The notes under the pieces were generated by a model, which was given only the letters and a program-made list of their open reading frames with translations, did no database searches and had not been told where the DNA came from. The translations under genes and the position numbers were made by a program. 11,449 bases of DNA from F23-D06 sp045600525 (GTDB lineage: Bacteria > Bacteroidota > Bacteroidia > Bacteroidales > WCHB1-69), in assembly GCA_045600525.1 (NCBI GenBank), contig JAZRYC010000136.1:1-11449 (forward strand). Reading direction: 5' to 3'. The number at the start of each line of letters is the position of its first letter. Position 1 is the first letter of the stretch. Positions 1-4,690 of the stretch are shown piece after piece.

Positions 1-28
1 GAATAATGAATAACGAATAATGAACAAT
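1..28 (+). repeat. GAATAAT heptad array, four units, before a start codon
   Basis: Four consecutive 7-bp units (GAATAAT, GAATAAC, GAATAAT, GAACAAT) fill the window from its first base to base 28. They are followed by a single T and then the ATG at 30. The array may extend left beyond the window. The same heptad occurs again at 969-1010, also ending one base before an ATG, so it looks like a repeated translational leader rather than random AT-rich sequence. Confidence 0.7.
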
Positions 29-29
29 T

Positions 30-245
30 ATGGTAAAGATGAGTAAAGATGACAAATATGTGTTCGTGGAGTATAACGGAGAATGGCCCGCTTGCGCGTA
101 CTGCATATTCGCGGACAGTCCGGATGTTGTGTGCGACACTAAGAAGTGCCGCGACTATGAGCGCGAGGATGGCAAGAACGGCTATTACCGTGCCGCCAAC
201 GTAACCAAGTTGAGTCACCCGGAACCCAAAGGAGGCATCCAATGA
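30..245 (+). CDS. Small Cys-rich phage protein, putative zinc-binding
   Basis: A 71-aa protein of unknown function. Its middle carries CAYC (about residues 22-25) and C-x4-C in the stretch VVCDTKKC (about residues 34-40), four cysteines in a pattern suggestive of a small zinc-binding knuckle; this is inference from spacing only. The start at 30 follows directly on the heptad array; an alternative ATG at 39 (MSKDD...) would remove three residues. The stop codon overlaps the start of the DUF4406 gene (ATGA arrangement), so the two are almost certainly co-transcribed and translationally coupled. It sits in an early-type operon of small phage genes. No enzymatic motif is visible. Confidence 0.7.
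   Translation: MVKMSKDDKYVFVEYNGEWPACAYCIFADSPDVVCDTKKCRDYEREDGKNGYYRAANVTKLSHPEPKGGIQ
228..235 (+). promoter_or_regulatory. Strong Shine-Dalgarno sequence for the DUF4406 gene
   Basis: AAAGGAGG lies 6 nt before the ATG at 242, inside the last codons of the preceding gene. Bacteroidales genes mostly start without such a sequence and the other genes of this window lack one, so this near-perfect anti-SD match stands out. It fixes the start of the DUF4406 gene at 242. Confidence 0.75.
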
Positions 246-544
246 AGGTGTATATAGCCGGCAAGGTTACAGGCCTCCCAATGGGCGACGTGTTCACGAA
301 GTTCGGGATGGCAGAGTTCTGGCTGAAGAACCAGGGTTATGAGGTGGTAAATCCGTTGCGCCTGTGCAGCACCTCGTGGAGCTGGAGCAGATGCATGCGG
401 GTGTGTCTGGCGGAGCTGGTGACTTGCGATGCAATATGCATGCTCCCAGACTGGACGGACAGCAGGGGCGCGCATCTGGAATGGGCAGTTGCCACGCATC
501 TCGGCATGAGGGTTATGAACTATAGACCAAAGCAAAACAATTAA
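242..544 (+). CDS. DUF4406 family protein (nucleoside deoxyribosyltransferase-like)
   Basis: A 100-aa protein that matches the DUF4406 pattern along its length. It has an N-terminal beta strand and glycine turn (MKVYIAGKVTGLP), a middle segment with VVNPLRLCSTSWSW, then LVTCDAICMLPDW followed by S-RGAHLEWAVATHLGM. The family resembles the nucleoside 2-deoxyribosyltransferase/Rossmann-like fold; the conserved S-x-GA-x-x-E segment corresponds to the region that carries the catalytic Glu in that superfamily. Many Bacteroidales phages carry such a gene in their early region, presumably acting on nucleotides or nucleosides, but the substrate is unknown. It overlaps the upstream gene by 4 nt and is followed after 20 nt by the next gene of the operon. 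Length is normal for the family. Confidence 0.85.
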   Translation: MKVYIAGKVTGLPMGDVFTKFGMAEFWLKNQGYEVVNPLRLCSTSWSWSRCMRVCLAELVTCDAICMLPDWTDSRGAHLEWAVATHLGMRVMNYRPKQNN

Positions 545-564
545 CCAATAAAAGGATTGCAGTT

Positions 565-981
565 ATGAGAATTTTTGAAGTTACAAGTGACAAGTACAAA
601 GGCGTTGTCGTGTATAAGTTTGGCGATGACGACCGTTTTGCCGGCGTGGATTACAGCGGCGCCGAAATCAATGTGGGCCAGGCGAACTGGATTATGCAGC
701 ACCTGCCCGCCAATGCGAAGTCGATGGAGCATTTACCGGGCACGAGTGCCAAGGTGGTGGAGATTATCGAAAAGGTGGATTTCCAGGCATTCTGGGACCG
801 CTACAACGACAAGGCTCGTTCATCACGCGTGAAGACCAAGAAGGTATGGGACAGGATGCCGAAGTCGGAGCAGATACGCGCGTATCATTTCGTGCCGAAG
901 TATTTCGCCAGCATCCCGGGAGGGATTATGAAGAAGTATGCGACGACGTACTTGAATGACCAGCTGTGGAATAATGAATAA
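565..981 (+). CDS. Phage protein with replication-protein-like C-terminal module
   Basis: A 138-aa protein. The N-terminal half (MRIFEVTSDKYKGVVVYKF...) is of unknown function. The C-terminal half has the pattern F-x-x-FW-x-x-YN-x-K ... W-x-x-M ... A-x-x-x-x-P-x-Y ... YATTYLNDQLWNN. This resembles the C-terminal module seen in many phage replication or replisome-organiser proteins (FW-x-x-YP-x-K ... TYLN-x-x-x-W). I infer a DNA-replication-associated role, without assigning a specific activity. The start at ATG 565 follows a short A-rich stretch (aaaaggattgcagtt). The last three codons and the stop (979-981) lie inside the second heptad array, so the extreme C terminus would change if that array expanded or contracted. 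Confidence 0.7.
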   Translation: MRIFEVTSDKYKGVVVYKFGDDDRFAGVDYSGAEINVGQANWIMQHLPANAKSMEHLPGTSAKVVEIIEKVDFQAFWDRYNDKARSSRVKTKKVWDRMPKSEQIRAYHFVPKYFASIPGGIMKKYATTYLNDQLWNNE

Positions 982-1010
982 TGAATAGTGAATAATGAAT
1001 AATGAATAAT
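969..1010 (+). repeat. GAATAAT heptad array, six units
   Basis: Six tandem 7-bp units, five identical (GAATAAT) and one with a single change (GAATAGT, 983-989). The array covers the last codons and stop of the upstream gene, fills the intergenic gap, and ends one base before the ATG at 1012, the same arrangement as the array at 1-28. Each unit junction contains TAATG or TGAATAA, so overlapping stop and start triplets recur along the array. Confidence 0.85.
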
Positions 1011-1011
1011 T

Positions 1012-1365
1012 ATGAATAGGTTTAAGATTAGGTTGAATGGTGTAGAGATGCGGGTGCTTGGTATGACTGCCGTGAATGCGGCCCGTGATCACGGCGCGTC
1101 GAACTGCGTTATGGATTTGATGGTGATGGATTCGCTGGAGCGTATCTGGAGCCGGTTGCGTAATATGTACCGCCCGGACAAAGAGAGGTACACGGTTCAG
1201 TTCAGCGCCGTGGAGGCTTTCGTTATGACGGACTGGATTGTTCCCACCCTGCTTGCCACGGACGACCCCATGCCGCAGTCGTTAGGCATCCGTCTCCAGC
1301 AGGAGCTGTTCAACCAGATAAACAGGGAGTGCAACATATACAATGCGATGAATTATGGCCGCTGA
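1012..1365 (+). CDS. Hypothetical phage early-region protein
   Basis: A 117-aa protein I do not recognise. It looks alpha-helical, with alternating hydrophobic residues in VMDLMVMDSLERIWSRLRNMY and in the C-terminal segment LQQELFNQINRECNIYNAMNY. There is no obvious catalytic motif, signal peptide or membrane segment. The ATG at 1012 comes one base after the heptad array; its first codons (ATGAATAG) continue the repeat theme. It overlaps the start of the downstream DnaA-like gene by 11 nt (1355-1365), implying co-translation in the same operon. Confidence 0.6.
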   Translation: MNRFKIRLNGVEMRVLGMTAVNAARDHGASNCVMDLMVMDSLERIWSRLRNMYRPDKERYTVQFSAVEAFVMTDWIVPTLLATDDPMPQSLGIRLQQELFNQINRECNIYNAMNYGR

Positions 1366-1657
1366 TTTGAAACTGCTGTACGATGTGATGGTGAGCTACT
1401 ACGGCTGTGAGTTCAAGGTGAAGACGAAACTCCGAAGTGTCAGCGACAAGAAAGCGATGTTTGCCTACATAGGGCGGAAGCTCGGAGCGTCGTACCGGCT
1501 GATTGCAGAGGAGATAGGCTACATGAATCACTCGAGTGCTGTTCACGGAGAAGGGCTGATGGAGGATTTAATTGCCATGGATCCATCGTTTAACCGGCAG
1601 TTAAACGAGATAATGGACGAGTACGAGTTCCGGAAGTTTGCCGGGATACTGGTGTAG
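1355..1657 (+). CDS. Stand-alone DnaA domain IV-like DNA-binding protein
   Basis: A 100-aa protein that aligns by eye with the C-terminal DNA-binding domain of DnaA. There is a leading helix (LLYDVMVSYYGCEFKV), then R-S-x-S-D-K-K-A-M-F-A-Y-I-x-R-K-L, a helix-turn-helix (YRLIAEEIGYMNHSSAVHG) whose NHSSAVH matches the DnaA signature DHTTVLH, and a trailing helix. The AAA+ ATPase and the N-terminal domains of DnaA are absent, and the protein is too short to contain them. It is the last gene of the plus-strand early operon and is directly followed by a terminator. Such proteins in phages may act as replication regulators or transcription factors. By position it is where Mu carries its middle-gene activator Mor, so an activator role is a reasonable guess but unproven. 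Confidence 0.75.
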   Translation: MAADLKLLYDVMVSYYGCEFKVKTKLRSVSDKKAMFAYIGRKLGASYRLIAEEIGYMNHSSAVHGEGLMEDLIAMDPSFNRQLNEIMDEYEFRKFAGILV

Positions 1658-1670
1658 TAAAAAATATTTA

Positions 1671-1701
1671 TCCGGTTGGGTTTTACCCAATCGGATTTTT
1701 T
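1671..1701 (+). terminator. Rho-independent terminator of the early operon
   Basis: An 11-bp stem with one G-T wobble (TCCGGTTGGGT / ACCCAATCGGA), a 3-nt TTT loop and a following run of six T. It begins 13 nt after the stop of the DnaA-like gene. The T run leads directly into the -7 box at 1703, so termination and re-initiation elements are fused. Confidence 0.9.
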
Positions 1702-1702
1702 A

Positions 1703-1710
1703 TATTTTTG
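1703..1710 (+). promoter_or_regulatory. Bacteroidales -7 box (TATTTTTG) for the membrane-protein gene
   Basis: TATTTTTG matches the Bacteroidetes -7 consensus TAnnTTTG exactly and lies 23 nt before the ATG at 1734. A clear -33 TTTG at 19-21 nt upstream is missing; a GTTG at 1676-1679 has 23-nt spacing and falls inside the terminator stem. It would place transcription start near 1717 with a short leader. Confidence 0.6.
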
Positions 1711-1733
1711 TAGCTTCATTCAACAACGAAACT

Positions 1734-1985
1734 ATGACAACATTTGAAATCATTATTTCTATAATATCCTTGGTTGCCACGATAGGTGTTTTCTCTTTCT
1801 TATACAAAATCGGTAAGAAGATTGGCGGATTTGAGAAATCCCTGGAAAATATAGGCACATCGATGGAAGGACTTCCTTGTGAACAGCGAAAGACTCAATT
1901 GGAGGAAATCCATGATGATGTTGTTGCCATAAAAACATTCCTTGATTTGCATCCTGAATTGATACCAGCAAAGATAGATCAATAA
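1734..1985 (+). CDS. Small single-pass membrane protein with cytoplasmic helical tail
   Basis: An 83-aa protein. Residues about 4-24 (FEIIISIISLVATIGVFSFLY) form one transmembrane helix; the following KIGKKIGG is positively charged and should face the cytoplasm. The rest (about residues 33-83) is a charged, probably coiled-coil tail ending in LHPELIPAKIDQ. The open frame extends upstream to 1638 only without a plausible start; ATG 1734 fits the promoter and the A-rich leader. The gene is bracketed by a terminator/promoter on the left and a terminator on the right and is more AT-rich than its neighbours, the usual form of a phage moron. It could be an exclusion, holin-like or host-interaction protein; nothing in the sequence decides between these. 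Confidence 0.7.
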   Translation: MTTFEIIISIISLVATIGVFSFLYKIGKKIGGFEKSLENIGTSMEGLPCEQRKTQLEEIHDDVVAIKTFLDLHPELIPAKIDQ

Positions 1986-2008
1986 AAAAGTTATTGACAA
2001 TGAGGCAG

Positions 2009-2038
2009 AACGGCTTGCAGGGATGCGGCCGTTTTTTT
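2009..2038 (+). terminator. Rho-independent terminator after the small membrane-protein gene
   Basis: The stem AACGGC / GCCGTT (6 bp) continues, after a small internal loop, into GCA / TGC with a GGGA apical loop, and is followed by a T-rich tract. It lies 24 nt after the stop of the membrane-protein gene. As at 1671-1710, its T tract merges with the -7-like box of the next gene. Confidence 0.8.
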
Positions 2039-2045
2039 ATTTTTG
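2014..2045 (+). promoter_or_regulatory. Probable promoter for the QLSLF protein gene
   Basis: CTTG at 2014-2017 as a -33 element is separated by 21 nt from TATTTTG at 2039-2045, one base short of the TAnnTTTG consensus. The element overlaps the preceding terminator. The following GCGGCAAAAG resembles the sequence after other -7 boxes of this window. It would give a very short A-rich leader before the ATG at 2064. Confidence 0.45.
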
Positions 2046-2063
2046 CGGCAAAAGAAACAGAAT

Positions 2064-2330
2064 ATGGCCAGAAACAGACTGAACCACCTGCTATACTGCA
2101 AGAAGGTGGTTGACATAGTGAATGAGCATTACGAGGAGGGCTGGACGACCTATGCTGCGGTTTGGCGCAGATATGTGAATCCGGTTTATCCGATGAGTTA
2201 TGCTACATTCATCAAGATTATCAATATGCCGAGTCTTGACAGACAGATTGCGGAGGCGGAGCGTCAGGCCGCATCTGCCGAGGCACGCAGACTGAAAACC
2301 AGCAGAAAACAGCTTTCCCTTTTTGATTAG
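2064..2330 (+). CDS. Small basic protein with C-terminal sliding-clamp-binding motif (QLSLF)
   Basis: An 88-aa protein. The first 50 residues (YCKKVVDIVNEHYEEGWTTY followed by AAVWRRYVNPVYPMSYATF) look like a compact helical, helix-turn-helix-like domain that I recall from other small Bacteroidales mobile-element proteins. A charged helix follows (DRQIAEAERQAASAEARRL), and the protein ends KQLSLFD. QLSLF matches the consensus QL(S/D)LF by which bacterial proteins bind the DnaN beta clamp, and it sits at the extreme C terminus, as in several clamp partners. ATG 2064 is preferred over TTG 2043, which lies within the promoter region. Its stop overlaps head-on with the stop of the minus-strand gene at 2327. 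A role in phage replication or in diverting the host clamp is inferred. Confidence 0.7.
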   Translation: MARNRLNHLLYCKKVVDIVNEHYEEGWTTYAAVWRRYVNPVYPMSYATFIKIINMPSLDRQIAEAERQAASAEARRLKTSRKQLSLFD

Positions 2331-2833
2331 TCTTCCGAAACCGTTACGACAGGTTCTGCGATGACCTGCGCAATGTTTCCGTTTACAGCAGAATCGTCCA
2401 CGAGGTCGCAGGTATATTCCTCGATATTGTCCACGAAGCGTTCGTGGTTATGGTTCGGTACGGTCCGTGTTCTCATCCAGGAGTTGGTAGAGGATGCGGA
2501 GAAGTTCTGCATGGCGGCAACTACGACATCCACGATATCCAGGTATTGAAGGGCCTGCTGCTCTGTAGGTGTGTAGTCGGCAGTTCCTGCGAACCATTCC
2601 GTTACGATGTGAATGCGTGTGTTGAGCACGGCGTGCTGTCGTCTGTTGCCGAGCGTTTTCCATTCATGCGGGAGGAACTCGATGAATATGGCCGGTGTCA
2701 GGAACGGAGTTTCCTGTTCAAGGAATTCGACCTGCTGGTTCCAGAGGTCGAAATGTTTGAACACCGGTTCACCATCGGCGCCGGTGATATCTTTAAGACG
2801 GTTCTTGATGTCAAGATAAAGCTGTTTTTTCAT
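2327..2833 (-). CDS. Neck/tail-terminator-like protein (Mu gp37-like position)
   Basis: A 168-aa protein, last gene of the minus-strand head operon. It starts MKKQLYLDIKNRLKDI, continues with a proline- and hydrophobic-rich strand region (TPAIFIEFLPHEWKT) and then alternating strands (LNTRIHIVTEWF ... YLDIVDVVVAAMQNF). This size and layout fit the small alpha/beta neck or tail-terminator proteins found after gpG-like genes, including the Mu gp37-like group. The assignment rests on size, position and general appearance, not on a diagnostic motif. Its ATG overlaps the stop of the gpG-like gene by 4 nt (ATGA), indicating translational coupling. It ends convergently with the plus-strand clamp-motif gene with no room for a terminator. 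Confidence 0.5.
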   Translation of the reverse strand: MKKQLYLDIKNRLKDITGADGEPVFKHFDLWNQQVEFLEQETPFLTPAIFIEFLPHEWKTLGNRRQHAVLNTRIHIVTEWFAGTADYTPTEQQALQYLDIVDVVVAAMQNFSASSTNSWMRTRTVPNHNHERFVDNIEEYTCDLVDDSAVNGNIAQVIAEPVVTVSED

Positions 2834-3324
2834 CGTGATGCTATTTGTTTTAGTTTGCGTTCGATTTCGGAAATGATGAGTTTGTTAAGTTCGTCACTGG
2901 TGCCCATAAACTGACGTTTTGGCATCGTAAAGCCGCTGCCGCGGCCGGCGCGGAGGCCCTCATTGTGTACGCGGCCGTATGGCTCTTTGGAGCCGAAGGC
3001 GTTGGGAGCGGTCCAGATGACGACCTGACCGTTTTCAACGGACTTGATTTCGATGGAGCGTGCAAGGTCACCGGTGTCGCCGGTAAGTATTTTCCTGGAT
3101 GTGCGTGCCGGATGGTGTTTGGCAGCATATTTGTTGGCGCTGGAGCCTGCGGTCCGTCGTTGCACTTCCTTCCAGGAGATGCGTCCCCAGGCTTCGTTCT
3201 GGAAGTTCTTCTTGAAATAGGACACGGCAGTCTTGCCGGCTATGGTTGGGGCATAGTTGGCGAAGAGTTCCTTGAACTCGGTTTCGAGGCGCTGAATTTC
3301 GCTGGCGAACTGCTGTGGGGACAT
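2830..3324 (-). CDS. Phage virion morphogenesis / tail completion protein (Mu gpG-like)
   Basis: A 164-aa protein with the features of the phage virion morphogenesis family (Mu gpG, P2 gpS type). There is an N-terminal amphipathic helix (QQFASEIQRLETEFKEL), a W-K segment (ISWKEVQRRT), the strand LTGDTGDLARSI at about 80-91, YGRVHNEG at about 116-123 and MPKRQFMG at about 134-141. These last two are the usual vHneG and mPkRqFlG signatures. The protein helps join or complete head and tail. The length is normal. Its ATG is two bases downstream of a palindrome carrying a -7 box (3326-3358), so it can be transcribed separately from the interrupted upstream operon; it is coupled by ATGA overlap to the next gene. 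Confidence 0.85.
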   Translation of the reverse strand: MSPQQFASEIQRLETEFKELFANYAPTIAGKTAVSYFKKNFQNEAWGRISWKEVQRRTAGSSANKYAAKHHPARTSRKILTGDTGDLARSIEIKSVENGQVVIWTAPNAFGSKEPYGRVHNEGLRAGRGSGFTMPKRQFMGTSDELNKLIISEIERKLKQIASR

Positions 3325-3325
3325 T

Positions 3326-3358
3326 GTTTTTTATTTTTGCTCCGCAAAAATAAAAAAC
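3326..3358 (-). promoter_or_regulatory. Perfect AT-rich palindrome containing -7 boxes on both strands
   Basis: Arms of 15 bp (GTTTTTTATTTTTGC at 3326-3340 and its exact reverse complement at 3344-3358) surround a 3-nt centre. TATTTTTG, the exact Bacteroidales -7 consensus, is thus present on both strands. On the minus strand (3352..3345) it would give an A-rich leader of about 14 nt directly before the gpG-like ATG at 3324. No good -33 element is seen. The palindrome shares bases 3354-3358 with the terminator stem to its right. Confidence 0.6.
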
Positions 3359-3380
3359 GCCCGTGGAATGCGGGCGTTTT
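3354..3380 (-). terminator. Terminator of the accessory cassette (bidirectional)
   Basis: A perfect 10-bp stem (AAAACGCCCG / CGGGCGTTTT) with a 7-nt loop. On the minus strand it is followed by the T-rich stretch TTTTTTATTTTTG, so it works as a terminator for the SDH-protease gene ending at 3414; on the plus strand it also ends in four T. It separates the accessory cassette from the gpG-like gene. Confidence 0.85.
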
Positions 3381-3413
3381 GTGTATATTATAGTAATAAT
3401 TATTCACATAAGA

Positions 3414-4340
3414 CTATCTTCCAACATTAAGTTGCAAATAGTTTCCAACACCTTTTTGGTTTTCAATTATTTTGACGCAATTTGTCACATTCATTGTAAC
3501 CATTGATGCATGGAATACCGACAAGACTCTCTCTTGGAGTTCCTGATCAGACTCCAATTTGATTATTTTAAGTCCTTGCTGTTCAGCTATAGAATAAGGG
3601 ATAGGTCTTCCATGCGTTAAGTGGTTGCTTGCAGTACCAAGCCATTTAGCAATACGTTCTGATTTTTGCTCTTTATCTTCATCATCTTTAAACATATATG
3701 ATTTCAACCAAAGAAGTACTTTATCAATGGAAAGTTGAATTGTATTATCGCATATGTTCAAGATGCCATGTGGGAGATTTTTTAATTTATTAACCCAAAT
3801 AGGAGCTACATTTGGATTCGCAATAATTTCCTGTTTTGCTTTTTCAAATTCATTAATGATTGATTGAGCAGGAGCCGTGAAATAACCAGTTGGTGTAGGA
3901 AAGGTTATTTGTGGGTCGATTGGTCCAATGGCTGAATGTTTACCCATTACTATTTCATCACATGCACATGCAATCATGGTTGCAGCTGACATTGCACTAT
4001 GTGGTATTATTGCTCGAATATGATTATATTTTGATCTTAAATAATTAACCAATTGTTCTGCAGCTTCGGCAGAACCTCCAGGACTATGAATAATCAGATC
4101 CAATTTGTCATTCTTTAATCCGTGCAATGCAGACATAAATCCTTGAACATCATCATTCATTACAGAAATAAAAGAACTTGGGATATTTGTCATCTTGCCG
4201 GTTGCATAGGCTGTAACATATAATATAGTATCTCTTTTAGTATAATCAGACAACCTTTTGATATACTTTCGTCTAATACTATCTTGTGCAGCACCTTTGG
4301 CGTTAAGAATTTCTTCGCGTATATTGTTATTAGTTGGCAT
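3414..4340 (-). CDS. SDH/SppA-type Clp-fold serine protease, accessory gene
   Basis: A 308-aa protein of the serine dehydrogenase proteinase (SDH_protease) group of the ClpP/crotonase fold. Signatures are LDLIIHSPGGSAEAAEQL (about 81-97, the oxyanion-loop GG), IIPHSAMSAATMIACACDEIVMG (about 111-133, with Ser118 as probable nucleophile) and KHSAIGPIDPQ (about 134-144). The C-terminal half, with HLTHGRPIPYSIAEQQGLKI, is also typical. No transmembrane segment is evident, so a cytoplasmic soluble protease is likely. It overlaps the small acidic gene upstream by 11 nt, so the two form one unit. The segment is much more AT-rich than the flanking head genes and has its own terminator, as expected of a horizontally acquired moron. 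Its target is unknown; it is not the capsid maturation protease, which is encoded at 10088. Confidence 0.85.
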   Translation of the reverse strand: MPTNNNIREEILNAKGAAQDSIRRKYIKRLSDYTKRDTILYVTAYATGKMTNIPSSFISVMNDDVQGFMSALHGLKNDKLDLIIHSPGGSAEAAEQLVNYLRSKYNHIRAIIPHSAMSAATMIACACDEIVMGKHSAIGPIDPQITFPTPTGYFTAPAQSIINEFEKAKQEIIANPNVAPIWVNKLKNLPHGILNICDNTIQLSIDKVLLWLKSYMFKDDEDKEQKSERIAKWLGTASNHLTHGRPIPYSIAEQQGLKIIKLESDQELQERVLSVFHASMVTMNVTNCVKIIENQKGVGNYLQLNVGR

Positions 4341-4515
4341 AGAAGGCTCCCTTGCAGTTAACGATTAATGAGTATTCTGGAGTATTATCTCCTTCATCTT
4401 CTTCATATTCCATTGTGGATTTTTCCAATTGAGAAAAATATTCTTCCCCGAACTTACTTTCGGCAAGATCTATTAATTCTTGTTTTTGTTCCTCCAACGA
4501 ATAAGTATTTTTCAT
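4330..4515 (-). CDS. Small acidic protein coupled to the SDH-type protease
   Basis: A 61-aa protein rich in Glu (SLEEQKQELIDLAESKFGEE, STMEYEEDEGD), with no recognised domain. The ATG at 4515 is preferred over an in-frame GTG at 4536. Its stop lies inside the start of the protease gene (11-nt overlap), which makes translational coupling and a shared function likely, for example as an adaptor, inhibitor or partner of the protease. Because it is the first gene downstream of the MuF head protein with its toxin-like C terminus, it is also the first candidate for an immunity protein. Neither role is shown by the sequence. Confidence 0.6.
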   Translation of the reverse strand: MKNTYSLEEQKQELIDLAESKFGEEYFSQLEKSTMEYEEDEGDNTPEYSLIVNCKGAFYAN

Positions 4516-4552
4516 ATTAAAATAACTTTTGTTCACAAATCAAACACGGCTG

Positions 4553-4560
4553 CAAAATTA
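4553..4560 (-). promoter_or_regulatory. -7 box (TAATTTTG) for the accessory cassette
   Basis: On the minus strand TAATTTTG matches TAnnTTTG exactly and lies 37 nt before the ATG at 4515. A TTTG occurs upstream but at 29-nt spacing, too far for a standard -33 element. It would let the acidic protein/protease pair be transcribed independently of the late operon. Confidence 0.5.
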
Positions 4561-4602
4561 TACATTTTTTTTTACGATTTTTTTTAGCACAAAATTTTTT
4601 TT

Positions 4603-4635
4603 CTTGTACTGTGTATTGAAAAAAGTGTATTTTTG
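4603..4635 (+). promoter_or_regulatory. Plus-strand promoter of an orphan short transcript
   Basis: CTTG at 4603-4606, 21-nt spacer, and TATTTTTG at 4628-4635: a good match to the Bacteroidales promoter in both boxes and spacing. It points rightward into the end of the MuF gene, opposite to all neighbouring genes, and no plausible protein gene lies downstream. Start would be near 4642. Confidence 0.6.
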
Positions 4636-4641
4636 CAGTCG

Positions 4642-4690
4642 GAAACCGAGTGTGAAAGAACTCCTTGTTCTTCTGCGGTTTCTTTTTTTA
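4642..4690 (+). ncRNA. Putative ~49-nt structured RNA ending in a terminator
   Basis: Starting about 7 nt after the -7 box, the sequence folds into one long hairpin. The outer stem is GAAACCG / CGGTTTC (4642-4648 with 4676-4682). The inner stem is GAAAGAAC / GTTCTTC with one bulged A, and the apical loop is TCCTT. Seven T follow directly (4683-4689). The T run overlaps the stop codon of the convergent MuF gene (4688-4690). The apical region reads ACTCCTT, complementary to AAGGAG. It could be a small regulatory RNA or simply a promoter-proximal terminator left by a lost gene. On the minus strand the hairpin is not followed at once by T residues, so it is less convincing as a terminator of the MuF gene. 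Confidence 0.45.

Noticed and set aside
969..1010. Heptad array considered as a CRISPR or iteron array
   Set aside because: Units are 7 bp and contiguous without spacers, so not CRISPR; an iteron function is possible but the arrays align with start codons, which favours a leader role.
2043..2063. Upstream TTG start for the clamp-motif gene (and similarly TTG 10064 for the protease gene)
   Set aside because: Both TTG codons overlap or directly follow the -7 promoter box, so they would lie at or before the transcription start; ATG 2064 and ATG 10088 fit better.
2444..3393. Plus-strand open frames opposite the gp37-like and gpG-like genes
   Set aside because: The minus-strand genes have family signatures, coupled ATGA overlap and a promoter; the opposite frames have none of these.
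3400..3408. TTATTCACA, a perfect DnaA-box 9-mer
   Set aside because: A single copy is expected by chance roughly once in a few windows of this size; there is no cluster and it lies downstream of an accessory gene, so I do not call an origin.
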